Assembly (NCBI RefSeq): GCF_964340395.1
Contig: NC_135560.1
Coordinates: 21,927,675-21,991,674 of the forward strand
Length of the DNA: 64,000 nt
From: Glandiceps talaboti
Lineage: Eukaryota; Hemichordata; Enteropneusta; Spengelidae
Direction: 5' to 3'
Shown here: piece by piece, positions 1 to 13,635 of the stretch
Layout: each line of letters starts with the position of its first letter
How positions within the stretch are numbered: the stretch's first letter is position 1
Position numbers and translations under genes: made by a program
The notes under the pieces: model-generated
What the model was told of the DNA's origin: nothing
The model's input: the letters and a program-made list of their open reading frames with translations, nothing else
The model's database searches: none

Positions 1-65
1 ACTCACAATAAAATGAGGTCGGGTAGTTTCTATCACATGTTCATTTTGTTTTCTTTTTCCTCCAG

Positions 66-3000
66 ATACTTCGTTTATGTACACAATATGTGGTCTTCTG
101 TTGTTGAAAATGTATCAAACCAGACACCCGGACATCCTTGCAAATGCGCACGTTTCTTACCTTTGTTTAGCTGTCGTCATTTGCATAGCGTTGCTAGGAA
201 TGGTGAGTATGTATCTACACTTGGTTACTATGTTCCTGTCAATACTGCACTGGAACATCAAAATACTTAGTGACGTTTAACTAAATATGGCGCTGATTTT
301 ACAATGTCTTATGTAAATTTAATGTACATGGTGATTTTGTATTGACAGATTATTTTCAATTATAATAAAAATGATGTTATAATGAATTATATTTGATTAA
401 ATGTTGTTATGCTGCCTTGCGTATTTCAAGAAAGTATTGTCAATTAACCTGAGCTCTGACGGCTACATCACTATATGATGTTGATAGATTCACAGAAGCT
501 ACGATTTTGTCAGCAAGTGCTTGTACTTTCAACATTTGACCGACACCAACACACGTATGCTGCGAGGAGAAATAACTCATCTTGGCTTCAAATAATCTTA
601 GTTACGTACGTACAACATAACATGACATTTGTGTGACTTAACAATTTTCTTTAAAATTTCATCTTTGTGTAAAACATCAAACGGTCTGCGGTAAAACCAT
701 AGACCCTCCACCCACGAGGGTCTATAGTAAAACGTACGAAGCAGTTACAGAATTTTGTACTTGAAATCGCAAATGTGTCTTTAGTATGTAAACTATAAAA
801 GTCGGTGTTTTTATTCTCAGGTGACTGGTACTCTGTTATTCTGGATTTTGTTTGGAGTGTTATATATCTTTATTTGCTGTTTTCTAAGTTTTCAAATATA
901 CTTCATGTGGAGGATAGGTAAGCCAAACACCTTAAAAGGCTATTAAGCTTAAGGTTGGAATAGAGGAAGTATAGATTCAAATTGTCTTACTATATCTGTT
1001 GAAGTATAGGCACCACAATAAGTATACACCCTTTCTTACTATACGTTTTGTAAACTGTAATCCTGTTAATTACCTATTATATTCCTCTAAGAATTCCTTC
1101 GAACTTTTCAAGTGTAAAGATAATGGAAGGCATAAGCTTTACAATCTGTAAAGTGTTTACATAGGACAAATTAAGAATGCAACAGGGTTTAACTCTAGAT
1201 TAAGCCAACGGACACTTTCGAATAGGGAACTTGCAAACCCGCCATGTTGAATGTTGCATCATGGGAAATGTGATAATAAATACTAATCAATTAGCATTGC
1301 AAACAATATTGTTACATTGTTTATAACCAGGAATGATCAATTCATGGTCACCCTGATCTTTGTGGGAGGTTAATTTTATCAGTAGCTCCAGATTTGGTAT
1401 TACGATAACCACAGATAATCCCATAGTCCTTTGCGTCTGAGCATGCTCAGTTTAGATTGCAAGTTCCCTATTCAATCAGAACAACTTTGAGGAACTGTGT
1501 GGAGTTGGAGGATGTCGTGATGAACATGAATTGTAATGAGGCGTTTTTAATGACATGTTCTTCCTATAATTAATTTATGAATTTCTTTTCTTTTCGACCT
1601 CTGGCAAAATAAATAAATATTATGACAGTCTTTACTCTAAACTGACAAACACACTTCGATTCCTGTTAACGTGTTATCTCTTGTCAAATTCCCAAGAATA
1701 CTCCATAACCCCGTGTTTCCCCTTTTACCTCTTTTTGTCGCAGATAGTAAGTATCACAAGAGAGTATGGTCAGTCATGAAACGTGAATGGTGGCAACATA
1801 CAAAACCAAAATATACTGTAAGTCAAATAGATCAATGTTTGTTCTCTGTACTTATAGATTGAAGAAAGTGACAAATCGTTTGACCTTTCCTATGTTTACC
1901 CAATAATGTAGAGATAAAATCTTGTTTCACGCCAACCTTCATCATAGCTCTTAAGACTGATTGTGATATCTTGCCTCGAAGAAAGATTTCCGTCACATAA
2001 TTACTCATATATCACAATTCCTCCCCCCCCCCCCGAAAGTTCTCAAATCCTATTTTGTATGAGGAGAAACCAACAATGGAAGCGAATTTCAAGATTAATT
2101 GCACGAAAACATTAAATCATTCATTCTTAAATATCGAAATTGGATTTAGAAAAGAGAGTTTTTTAGTGAGGAGTTCAAATTTATCTTATTTTCAAGTGAT
2201 TTGCTCAAAATATATGTCTAATTCTCAATCATATTAATACGGCCTGCTATGTCAATTACACTCATACTATATGACAGCAGTGTTGATTTCTTTCACAACA
2301 CAGACATATATACACACAACTGAAGCATATACTAGTATACTAATCTGATAAAAGGGCCTAAATATTTACAGATATTTACGGATACCGAGAACACTCATAA
2401 CTTGAAATGAATTAAAAGTTTGTAAATTATGTGAATGATTCTGCAATATCATTAACTTCCTACAGGACCGATTTGTACTCATTATAATTGGAAATTCTAT
2501 TAATTGGCTGATGTAAGTGTCTTTTATTATATTTGTTTTCTCGAAATGACTAATAACACTTTGTTCATTTTTTTACATGGTTGATCCATAACGGCAAGTA
2601 AACTTAATTAGCAACCCAACTCTAAACTACCTTCCAAGAGGTCTATATGTACGCTTTGTATACTTAGTATATGACATTTGTTTGTATTTTTGACGGGAAA
2701 CCGGTGTAGTATTCGATATGAAAATGTGTCTGATATGCAAATATGCAAACGTTATCATATCATAAGACACGTATATCATTTCATAACTCGGTGTTATACA
2801 TGTGGAGGCATTTTATTTCATCTTCAACAATAATGCATTGTCCAAGTATTCTCGTCTTTTTTCCCTTTCATTAAAAGGACTTCTAAACTAATGTTAACGC
2901 TACCTGTTCTTCACTAAAATGGCCTCCTGTTATACAGACTTTGAAATTGTAACTCGCAAATGTAAGAAGACGCTAAGATCAGCAATACTTGGAAAGTTTC

Positions 3001-4679
3001 ACAGATAAACTTCATCAAGATATCGCTATTAGTTAAACACAAATGAATGTGTCTTGACATGTCATGTTAGACTAACATTGTCCACTAGATTTCTTTCATT
3101 AAAAGTTTAAATTTCCAAACTAAACCTACCTTTAAACCTTTCTGTTAGGGCAATACTTGGAATGATATTCAGACCTGAAGACTTCCCATCCTGTTTACTC
3201 GCTATTTTTATTATAAACGTTCTCCTCTACTTAACATTCTACATTGTCATGAAGGTTAGTGACACTAACGTTTAATAGTGAATTATTGATTGTATTTGCT
3301 TTTCATAAGAAACGATGGAGGTCATGTTTTAGAGATATATCTCACGTGGAAACTTTTACACTATATATTATGTCTGAATTACGTTCAATGTTTTATTACT
3401 ATTATTTTCAAAATTTTATTACTGAATGCTATGAATTAATTCCCTTGTACAAAGGACCAACGCACAGGAACTAATAAAGGAATATGGTCTGAAATTTGTG
3501 CGTTTACGTGATTTAAAATAATAGTCACTTTTGCTGTACTGCTTATGGAAACACACCTAAGCACATGTAGGCACTGACAGAATTCTATTACCAAGGCCTA
3601 TAGGCTGGTATAATACTGGGGGGAGGGGGTTATGGATCAAATCTCTTCTCTGGTACGTGTTTTGGTATATTACTTTCCTACTGTACTGTTTAAATAAACC
3701 TTTGAGTGCCTACTACGTTATTTGTTGTATGTTTATTTCAAATAGGTCGTTAGTGAAAGGAGAAAGCCCCGAGCAATTGTTATCATCTATGCAACACTGA
3801 CTCTGTGTTTCTGGGGTCCTGCGTTGTACTTCTTTACTCGGTTTCTGGCACAATTTGGCGTAAGTTGGAATAAATGCATCCTTTGGGAATGTAATGACAA
3901 AGTAGTCTAGAGGTTATCTGTGACTTCAAATCTCAAGATATCTCAAATTTCTGTGATAATTTCAAAAGTACTAGGAACACTCTTTCAAATGGCAATGTCT
4001 TGAGTAATCTAAGCTACTTTGATTTGTATTCATGGTCCTAGAAACAAATTCTTCCCTACGTGTATCGTGACAAGTCTTGGTCATTATGACTAGATTATAG
4101 CTAGGTGATGTCATATTTATCGTTTGATTCCAACAGAAAACACCATCGGAATCTCGTGAAGGTAATCGTGATTGTATATTTCTGAATTTCTTCGATCACC
4201 ATGACATCTGGCACTTCCTATCAGCATGTGGATTATTTTTTTCATTCATGGTAAGTTATTGATATTGTTGATAATATTAAGAATCGTGGTTTGTAGTATA
4301 TTCGTACAGTTACTTTTGTTGACACCTTGTAACCTTTGAAGATGATAATTTGTTGAAATACAATAATGAAGAAATATTGGATTATTTTTATTGTAACTTT
4401 ATAGCCCCTCCACCATACATTATACAGATTATTTATGGTGAAAACTTTCATATGTCAACACAACTTCAGGATCATTTTAAATCAAATTAATTTGAAATTA
4501 AATTCCAATCTTTAAGTAATGTTCATCATTACCTGTTTGTTTTACACAGTTTCCTTGATTATATCAGAATTTAAATTGCAAGTATCTACACTTTCTTTAT
4601 CCAATTTTGTCTGTAGACCTTACTGACCTTGGATGAAGACCTTGACCGTACCAAAAGAACTGAGATACAAGTTTTCTAG
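66..4679 (+). CDS. SIDT1/SIDT2: SID1 transmembrane family protein, C-terminal part (eight exons)
   Basis: Coding exons are 66-202, 821-917, 1744-1817, 2466-2512, 3149-3254, 3746-3859, 4137-4250 and 4617-4679. All have AG/GT borders and the phases join without a break to a TAG stop; the 5' exons lie before the window. The product is the multi-membrane C-terminal part of a SID-1 family protein; family members are proposed to carry dsRNA, cholesterol or lysosomal nucleic acid. Recognisable family signatures are [57 protein letters not shown] and [10 protein letters not shown], ending in LLTLDEDLD. The HHDIWH histidines match the conserved HxxxH of the CREST-like hydrolase core. At least six hydrophobic segments are visible. 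Whether it is nearer SIDT1 or SIDT2 cannot be said; many invertebrates have one copy. Confidence 0.93.
1220..1473. mobile_element. MITE with 17-bp perfect TIRs in SIDT intron 2
   Basis: The element begins GAATAGGGAACTTGCAA and ends with its exact reverse complement, TTGCAAGTTCCCTATTC, giving 254 bp with no coding capacity. A second copy lies in opposite orientation at about 40831-41084, so it is a dispersed family. I could not assign a clear target-site duplication, so the superfamily is open. Confidence 0.8.
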
Positions 4680-4953
4680 AACATCGAACTGTTTACCAAG
4701 TGTACGAGTGTCTACTCGGTTGTTTATTAGTTCCTGAACTATATTACTCAAGACTGTAACTGGCGGACTATCATTAAGACTCCCGCATTGTAGTGAGTCC
4801 AGTCCCGTCGGTATCGATATCGCTCCGCTCTCAGGCTAGTTTGTTCATGTTTCAAAACATAGTTGTTGCAAATATTAGTTTACAATTTTTATTGTTTACT
4901 TTTACATTTGTTTTTGCTTTTTAAAAATGTCTTTTCCCTACAATGTGTCATGT

Positions 4954-4959
4954 AATAAA
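4954..4959 (+). promoter_or_regulatory. Poly(A) signal of the SIDT-like gene
   Basis: AATAAA lies 275 bp after the SIDT stop codon and is the first canonical signal downstream. It implies a 3' UTR of about 0.3 kb. Confidence 0.55.
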
Positions 4960-5075
4960 GTAATGATTTGAAAAGCTGTTGTTGTTGGGTTTTTAAAACA
5001 ACTTTAACTGTGCATTTGACAAGCTTTACTATCATTACCTTATTAATTATTAATGAGTTAGTTCTACCGTTGGTT

Positions 5076-5250
5076 TAAATTACTGTTAGTGTTTCACCGT
5101 GACCGTAGTGATACTACTGACTGAAATTCTACCCACGTCAGTAAACTTATCAATACTGATGGTCCGAAGGAGGGAGGAGGGGGGGGGGGTGTTTTGCTAC
5201 CGCATGAGTTGTCGTCTACAAAGTGCATATGCAAAATTTCTTGCGGATTC
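5076..5250. repeat. Diverged dispersed repeat, copy 1
   Basis: Three landmarks occur here in the same order as at 12237-12690: GTGTTTCACCGTGACCG, then a G-rich run, then TGCAAAATTTCTTGCGG. Sequence between landmarks is diverged and of different length, so this is an old interspersed repeat of unknown class. Confidence 0.5.
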
Positions 5251-5271
5251 AGCTAAATAAGGAGGACGTCT

Positions 5272-5533
<262 letters not shown>

Positions 5534-5903
5534 CATTAAAACTGTAGCCATACAACCAATGAAAGAGATTAGGTTATTTATTCTTTACACTTGTAACAGG
5601 AATTATCGCGACTACCACAAACGTGAAATTAAAACAATTACGAATTGTGATATATGGCAAGCGTATCTGGGTGCAAATGTATTTTGTTGTTTGCGGTTTT
5701 ACATCACTAAAAACTATAGGCGTGCACTTATCGCTATTGTAATAGAAGTTATCATTGCCACTCACTTCTTAGAAATAGCACCTTGTATCATTAAAATGAA
5801 GACTGTGCCAAGAAACTTCGAAAATTCATTGCAAATAAATTTTATGAACAGCCAACAAAATCTTTTAACCTTAACGTTAGTTTTGTATTCGGAACGTTGA
5901 GAA

Positions 5904-6172
5904 TGATCTATTGTATTTTTATGTAGCAAAGTTTAATTTGATTGACAACCAGTTGTTACCACGTCAACTTTACCAAACAAAGTAAAGTTACAGTAGCAGT
6001 TACTGTTGCCACACTCAAAATATTTCGACTGTGTATTATGATCCCATTGTATTTTTATGTAGCAAAGTTTAATTTGATTGGCGACCAGTTGTTACCATGA
6101 CAACTTTACCAAACAAAGTAAAGCTACAGTAGCAGTGTTGCCACACTCAAAATATTTCGACTATGTATGATG
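5904..6172. repeat. Tandem duplication, period about 136 bp
   Basis: Two adjacent copies begin TTGTATTTTTATGTAGCAAA at 5911 and 6047. They share the AAGTAAAG-TACAGTAGCAG and CACACTCAAAATATTTCGAC blocks; the first copy has an extra few bases (CAGTTACTGTTGCC). It is noncoding. Confidence 0.85.
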
Positions 6173-7846
6173 ATATATTTGTCTTGTTTCTACCCAAAAC
6201 ATACATCATGGCCAAATAGTCAAACCTACATGTATACACTAACAAGCTTATCACATAGGCCTATATAAGCTTCTTGTGATAATGCAGTGTTCGTACCCAA
6301 AAATATGAGTATACACAAAATGTATGAAACCAGTGTTGGGACTTTTTCATTACTGATCTAACGTAAAGCCGAGGTTAAGAATTAAAGGAAATTATGTACA
6401 GTCCTTGTTTGAGAAAATAACGTTAAAGGCGCAGCCAAGTTACTATAGGGTCACAGGGCGACATGAACAAGGTAATTGGGGAAAAAAACCTACAGATGAT
6501 AACTTACACCAAACATTCACAATCACATTATTACATGTCATTGAAACCTAATATCACATAACAACGACAAACTTCAAAATTCAGACCTGCATTACCGAAC
6601 TTGTGGTAATAAAAATGTATATTTGAATGTGACAACTTAAACATCATGGAATACTTCACTTCAACGTGGACTTGGACATTAAACTGTGACTTGATGAATA
6701 ATGCTATCACGTTGGTCGATCAATGTGAATGGCATGGCTGTACATGTCTTTATAGGTCACCTCTAATGCATATAACATTACAATATTTTGAAGATCTACA
6801 ACCCAGCTACATCATGGCTGTATACAATATTTCTCAGTACATTGTTACAACTCGTGGAAAGTCTGTCATACAAACGACTTATAATACATGCTTGTAACAG
6901 CTATGTGAAAAATATTGCATGCCGTGGTTCATTCGCTGAGTTATTTCAATGAGAATGGTTATATTCTACATGTACGACTCAATTCTTTTCCCTGAATTAA
7001 CTTAAAATTTAAGATAATGTTGATAAGAATGGCATTTTTTACATGTAAATTGTAGGAAAGATGAATACCTTGTTCTCTTGTGTTGAAACCATCTTAACCC
7101 TCAAGAGATACACATAGGGACACGTTTACATCAGATTCTAAATAATTGAAGCTATTTCGTGTGGATTGGATTTATTGAGTGATGGCATAAAATCTAAAAT
7201 ATTCAGGTACAGTGTAAGCGAGTTGATTCAGCAATTGCATTGTTTTATCTGTGAGATTAGCACTTCCGTCATCAAGTACACGAATCATTTAAACAGAAAT
7301 ACACTTAATACATGAAATAGTGCCATTTTCATCTACATTACTTTAACTTTTAACTTGACTAGTCTTGATCTGCGGTGGTGTAATAATCCTTACAAAATTA
7401 AGCGATTACAATACGTGATTCACTGTTGTTTACTTAAAGCACACTTACTACATTAAATGAAACGCATCTCGTATTTGAGTGTGAATTTTCTTGATTTTAT
7501 AATCAATGAAAACAGAATAAAAATACTGACCGATCGAGTGACATCAAACAATATGACAAAATACAAAACACTCCCTACAATTCACGAAAAAAAAATCAAA
7601 ATGATTTCAGTGAGTTAGTGTCTTGAACACACACACAAAACTTGTATAATGCTTTGGCAAAGACAAGTTCGATGAAATGGTTGAGTACTGTGAAAATCAG
7701 ACACGCGTGTATTTTAGTGCCTTGTTTAGAATGCAACGACACGCTGTGTAACATATCGCCAAAATATTTCTTCGTCACCAGATTTTCTCTTGATATATCG
7801 CCCTTTTGCTGTAAATAGTCTCAGAATATGATGTTGTGATGCATCA
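6173..7846. other. Intergenic stretch with nothing recognised
   Basis: AT-rich single-copy-looking DNA between the SIDT 3' end and the small minus-strand gene. Short open frames (for example 6646-6897) have no family resemblance and no splice context. The last few hundred bases are probably the 3' UTR of the minus-strand gene; a minus-strand AATAAA lies near 7172. Confidence 0.5.
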
Positions 7847-8143
7847 TCAGTTGTAACCTTTCCACGCAAACGAGTTCACAATACCCATATCCTTGAGCGG
7901 GCCTTCGGCGACACGTCGAGCATCCGGGGCCTTTTCTCCTGCATTTTTCGTTAATCGGTCGATCATGTCAGTGATTTCGTCATCGTTCATCTTCGGATTT
8001 GGTCGTTTGAAATCTCTTTCTCTTGGTTTCGGGACGCAATATAATCTGTCAACGGTTTGGTCAATCTCATAGTTTGTCATTTTCTGATGGCCTAAATCCA
8101 TTTCTGAAGGTTTTTCAATGGTTCCCCATGGTCTCTTGGCCAT
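7847..8143 (-). CDS. Unrecognised 98-residue protein with a repeated EI-x3-(V/I)DRL motif
   Basis: The chosen start is the ATG at 8143, giving MAKRPWGTIEKPSEM and ending in FAWKGYN. It sits 10 bases inside what looks like an exon: a pyrimidine-rich TCTTTTTCGCTCCAG acceptor precedes it, so an upstream noncoding exon is likely. If that site is not used, the frame opens to an ATG at 8185 (112 residues). The protein is small, charged, without signal peptide or membrane segment. It contains two copies of one motif, KMTNYEIDQTVDRL and KMNDDEITDMIDRL, spaced about 35 residues apart, followed by PKPRERD and APDARR. Codon use and base composition are less AT-rich than the surroundings, which supports real coding. 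I do not recognise the family. Short repeat proteins with such sparse motifs include ciliary microtubule inner proteins, but that is a guess. Confidence 0.7.
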   Translation of the reverse strand: MAKRPWGTIEKPSEMDLGHQKMTNYEIDQTVDRLYCVPKPRERDFKRPNPKMNDDEITDMIDRLTKNAGEKAPDARRVAEGPLKDMGIVNSFAWKGYN

Positions 8144-9121
8144 TTTGTGTGAATCTGGAGCGAAAAAGACATTTTCAGTTAACAAATCGTGTTACACATA
8201 TATGTTAAAAATTCGTATTACATGTGTGTGTTCATCTAAATGAAGTCTACCGCCCTCTTGCATCTCGAATACCTCACCTGACAGATGTCCAGCCATATTT
8301 TGTCATATGAAGTTTACGAGAAAATATTGCAAATCATAGTCTATAAACTGTGTATCGAGTACAGTTCTTGTTGACTTGGATGGATTCGACCATTGTACGT
8401 CGCGATGACGCTGTGTTCTGTCACTGTTCATGTTACGTCACGGAACAGAAACGCGACAATAGAGTTCCAACTACTGTTGCTATGACTACCATGCCATTAC
8501 GGGAATTCTGTCGGATGTAGCTGAGGTAAAGTAAATAGAGCCAAACGCTCGTTTGACCAAACTTAAACTTATTAAAATATTCGAGGTCCGTTTTCTCACG
8601 GCATAATGTACTATGTGTGAATAACGCTAGACTGCGGAAGAAATATGAAATATTAATGACGTTATCTTTTTAAAAATTCACTGCAACCTGTCTGAGACGG
8701 TATTAAAAGCTTCGCAAAACCAGCGAACTGTCAAAATTTGTTTTACGTATCGCTGAATGGGGTGAAAAATAATACATGATTATTGATCGTAAAGCAATTA
8801 CAGTGTACTCAGCTTTGTAAGTTTGTAACGTATAGCCTACGGAGAGTTCGTCACGCCATAATGTCAACAACACTTAGTGTTACAAAGAAGACGAGTTGGC
8901 GCTACAAATAAGCCTTGTTTATCACGAGGAGAATTTCTTTGTCTAGTCATACCTCAGGTTAAATAGTTATGTAAAGAAGTAAATAAAAAAAAGTATCACT
9001 TTCCGAAATGGAGACATTTTAAACGCATAAAGAGAATATGAGAATCAGATAACTACTAACTACGATGAATAAAAAGTGGGACAAACATATCAAATCGAAT
9101 GACCTCGGCAGTTAACGATAG
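8144..9121. other. Upstream region of the small minus-strand gene
   Basis: No coding exon seen on either strand. Composition is slightly richer in CpG around 8390-8480 and 8820-8900 than farther away, as expected if the promoter and an untranslated first exon of the small gene lie here. No individual element could be defined. Confidence 0.35.
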
Positions 9122-9227
9122 AAAGAAGGGCCTCGTGCGTTCCGTTATCCATGGTGGATTCACTCAATCGATACAAAGAAGGGCCTCGTGCGTTCCGTTA
9201 TCCATGGTGGATTCACTCAATCGATAC
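9122..9227. repeat. Exact 53-bp tandem duplication
   Basis: The unit beginning AAAGAAGGGCCTCGTGCGTT occurs at 9122-9174 and again at 9175-9227 with no difference that I can see. The two copies abut. Lack of divergence means a recent event or an assembly artefact. Confidence 0.93.
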
Positions 9228-9337
9228 AATGATTAACGATAACAGTTTCTTTCTATTAACTCATAAAAACCTTGAAGTGGTACGTCTAATTATTAATGTA
9301 TAAGAATTAATCTTTCAGAATTATCTTCTTTACTCTT

Positions 9338-9607
<270 letters not shown>

Positions 9608-10057
9608 TTATTCCACATACGTTTGATGTGTTTCATTATTACTGTGTACTATACGCCAGTTGAATACAGTGACTTCAATATTGTGGGGGCAGTATCCTAG
9701 CAACATCCTGAAAAGATTACTAATAACACACAATCTAGAATGAGTTCGGCTAATTCACGCCTAGTGAGTGATCAATTCATTCTATTACTCTAGAAGCAAT
9801 TATGTGATGAATTGCTTTGGAAACACTAGTTGACGTTTAACCTCAATAATCGCATTACAGTAGAGAGAACAATTTACTACTAAATGTGTATTCAGTTCTG
9901 TTGGTATCTATGATCGGCAAATAAGAGGGGTTTTTTTTATACGGCCACATGTCTTGTGTCATTGATACATTTCATCGGATTGACTGTCGCTCAATTACAC
10001 CGTGCTGATGATAAATTCAAATGGGCTCCGTCACTCCAAAATTGTGAGTAATACATA

Positions 10058-10169
<112 letters not shown>

Positions 10170-10558
10170 TCGTCTGAATATCGCATTCAAGCGTGAAACT
10201 CTGAGTATCGGCTCCGTACCATAACTTGTGTATTTTGTGTAAATACAGCTCTACTTCTCAGTATTGAGCGCTTTTCCTTCAGTTTATGACTTACCACTTA
10301 CACTGAATTAGTGTATATATATATATCTTATTTGATCTAGGCAGATTCTACAGACTGAGAAAGAAGAAATATTTTCAAAATTTGATGAAATTTGAAAGTA
10401 AGTATCGTAAAACGGAATTTTCATTTGCCTATGACTTTCTAGAAACCTTAGTCTGTAAGAGAGGGCGTGTCATGCCTCCTATCAATCAGTCAAGAGACGA
10501 CAGGTTGAATGAAGAGACTGGTTAGGTTCTTCTCTGGTGACCTTCTCCCCATAGTCTA

Positions 10559-10642
10559 GTTCCTGACGACCGTATTCCGATTTTCCGATTACATATGTAT
10601 GAAGATAACGTAGTGTAACATCGGAATACGGTCGTCAGGAAC
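10559..10642. repeat. Inverted repeat with perfect 23-bp arms
   Basis: Arm 10559-10581 begins GTTCCTGACGACCGTATTCC; arm 10620-10642 is its exact reverse complement. The spacer is 38 bp. No gene is nearby, and it may be the remains of a short TIR element. Confidence 0.85.
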
Positions 10643-12236
10643 AAAACTATTCTCTCCATGGGTTGAACAACACGATATATTTTACAGTCTATATAATCTG
10701 CATCTCGGATATTTAAACCATTTTATCAAACTACTGCTACACGTACACCAATTTCCCTTGGGTATTGTAAAACGGATAGCGGTACTCTCGTTAATTGGTT
10801 TTTTACAGTTCATCGAATAGCAATAACTCAATAAGTCGACGTAAAACTATTGTATTTAGTTGTTCTCTTTTAAGCGAGTGATGACGGAATATTTACGTAG
10901 GTATGTCCGATCAATGGAACGTACGGATGGTGTCAGGTGTGCGATATTTCAGATTGTTTTACAGGTAGCGCTTGTCTAGCCACCGGCACCATCAAAGTTT
11001 ATTTAGATCGGCAAAGTAAACATGTTTACCCATTGTCAGAGTATGTAACGTGGGTTCGATAAACACGTTAGCTCGCGTAGCCGCCATATTCCCTGTCTGA
11101 TCGCGTATGATCGCCTCGAAGTCAGTGTAATCGTTTAAAAACCCACATGATAAATAATATATATTTTGTCTCCTATTCTACTGCCTTCTGTGGTATAGAA
11201 TACCACCACGCATACAAAATATGTGTTAGCATGACACTGTTTCATTCTACCGTGAACAGTACTGTACAGTCGTTCACGACGCGTTGCTATGCACGTACCT
11301 ATGCCATGAACAGGTAGAATTTACATTACCTTAAGATTTTCGCTGTATAGCTGTAACTACTATATTGCAAAGTCTTCCACGGGTTGATTATAGATTTGGG
11401 ATACTTGGCTTCGGTGGGTTTTACCTCTCCAGTGTGCACGATTGCTGTGGTCACTTCACAGTACCTGCCTGTCACTTTGTTAGCAATGGTGTTATGGTAA
11501 TAGCTATAAAAAGCGCTATGGCGTGTAATGATTATCATGCAAATTCCTCTCATTGGTGGCAGACTAATGAGCTGTAACAACTGCGCTTGCGCACTGAGGC
11601 AGCTATCACATATGTATATCAAACCTTGGTTGCTAAGGAGATGACCGACATTCACTTTTCAATGATGACGAAAATATTTAAAAGAAGATGTGAATTTATA
11701 TTCCTTGCGAATAGAATATTCAGGAGAGTTGTGAAGTATTCGATTCTCAGTGAAGAAAAACTGAGCATGTGATGGACCGGGGGGGGGGGGGGGAGTGACA
11801 CTATAACGTGGAGTATACCATAGGAGGGTCTATGAGTAGACCTAATTACGATCAAATTGAATTGATCCATAACAATTGCCCATAATAATCGTCAATAATA
11901 AGACAGTTAAATAGCGTTCGCACATAACCATCGAAGTTGAGTTTATACGATCTATGAAACTAGTATGACGTTGAAGTTGACAATCATTCTGATGTGAAAG
12001 TGACCAAGAACCTGTTTGAAGAGTTCAAAGTTGGGTGACAGAACACTATTAAAACACAAGCGATAAACGTTTCAGGTTGTTTTGAATTTCACTCACAGCC
12101 ATTTCAAAGACTTATGTTCCTTGACAATAAAAGGCGTGTAACTCCCACTATCGAAAACCCATACTGGGCATATCCCTTTTTGTGGCGCAACACCAGAGAA
12201 CATTTCCCACAAGATCGGAAAAATTAATTACTGTTA
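10643..12236. other. Gene-less stretch
   Basis: No exon recognised. It includes a G homopolymer at about 11779-11794 and a slightly CpG-richer patch at 11040-11130. Open frames of 60-110 codons overlap on both strands near 11326-11870 without codon bias or family resemblance. Confidence 0.45.
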
Positions 12237-12690
12237 CAGTGTTTCACCGTGACCGTGACATGGATATTAATAGTGACTGAAATGTTACCCACGTCACTTA
12301 TTCATTCATACAGCCGATAGCCGGGTACAGACAGAAAAGTGGGTGTAAATACAAACTTATAATAAACTGAAGGTGTAAATACACACTCAGTTTATTATAA
12401 GTTTATATAAAACGTGTATCTGGATTGCCGGGAAATTGGAAAAACCAGACACATTCTTCCGGTGAATGTTAGTTCGGACCGGGGGTGTTACGGAACAAGC
12501 AAACTTTATGGTAGGGAAAGTGGGGAGGGAAGGGGGGGGGGCACGAAAAACATGGGGTGCATTGAAAATTCTGATGGCCAGAAAGGGGGAGACGAAACAT
12601 TTTGGTAATGATTTGAACCAAATTAAATCTCTAGCTCTTGAGCGGTCGTTTACCGAGTACATTTTGCAAAATTTCTTGCGGTTTCGCCAC
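12237..12690. repeat. Diverged dispersed repeat, copy 2
   Basis: Shares with 5076-5250, in order, GTGTTTCACCGTGACCG, the phrase GACTGAAAT..TACCCACGTCA, a G run (about 12531-12541) and TGCAAAATTTCTTGCGG. This copy is longer because it includes the hairpin at 12353-12404. Class unknown. Confidence 0.5.
12353..12404. repeat. Perfect 18-bp stem, 16-base loop hairpin
   Basis: Arms AAACTTATAATAAACTGA (12353-12370) and its exact complement (12387-12404) surround a loop AGGTGTAAATACACAC. It is AT-rich and lies inside the dispersed repeat. Confidence 0.85.
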
Positions 12691-13468
12691 ATTATTATGT
12701 CGCGTATGCCTTAATCTCCACGATCCACGAAATTTCCCTCGTGTCATATACAACTTCTAAAATGTTTGTAAGTGAAAACTCGTTTTATTATGCCTTACAC
12801 GCCATTGTCCAGAATCACATATATGTATCGACAAAAGAACGATGACACCAACCATATATTTACAGTGCAAAAAGAGAGAGAAACAAACTAAAGTGTATAT
12901 AATATTGATTTTTTATTGACAACTGACACATTACAGAGGAGATACAAAAGCTACATAAACAGTAGTTGGACAAAGTGGTGTCAATATAAGCAGTACTGGT
13001 AACATTGCAATTAATTATCAGTGTTTGTACTCTAACATGTTACATTGTATCAGTTAGTTCTACCAATTATACACCTGTCAAGTCTATCAACGATCTACAA
13101 TACATATCAGTTTAGATCTATTCTGTATTCAGATTGAATACCACTTTCTATAGATAGACATAATTTGTGAGGGTTTTTCGTTTTTGCAATGTCAATGTTA
13201 ATATAGCTAGGTCTTTCAAGTATTAGACATCTACAGTAAGACATGTCATGTGTAAAAGAACTGCTTCTCCATATATACCTAAATCTCCCCCACAGGATAA
13301 AAGGGTGGTCTGGGTGTCTATGGCAGACATCTGAACTGCCGACAGATTTCAAGTAAATATACATAAAACAAAAGTAAGACTGATTTTGGCTTTAGCAGCA
13401 TTTCCAATGTTTATAAGGCCCAAAGTCATTGTCATAAGCCCTGCAGCACATATCTCTCTAAAGTAAAG

Positions 13469-13635
13469 CAAATTTTGGACAGAAGTGACCAGCTCAAGGC
13501 TGGACTGCAGCATGCTGGGTATTAAGTAAACAATGCCAGGTATTCCATAGTTGTTTGTTAGAAGCTCCTAATATTGTTTACTTACCCATGATGCTTCATT
13601 CCAGCTTAGAGCTGGTAACTTCTGTGCAAGATTTG
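13469..13635. repeat. Foldback (imperfect palindrome) element
   Basis: Left arm from 13469 (CAAATTTTGGACAGAAGTGA) pairs over about 66 bp with the reverse complement of the segment ending at 13635, with about 80% identity. Weaker pairing may continue outward to about 13428 and 13690. A terminal-repeat MITE or an old inverted duplication is the simplest reading. Confidence 0.7.
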
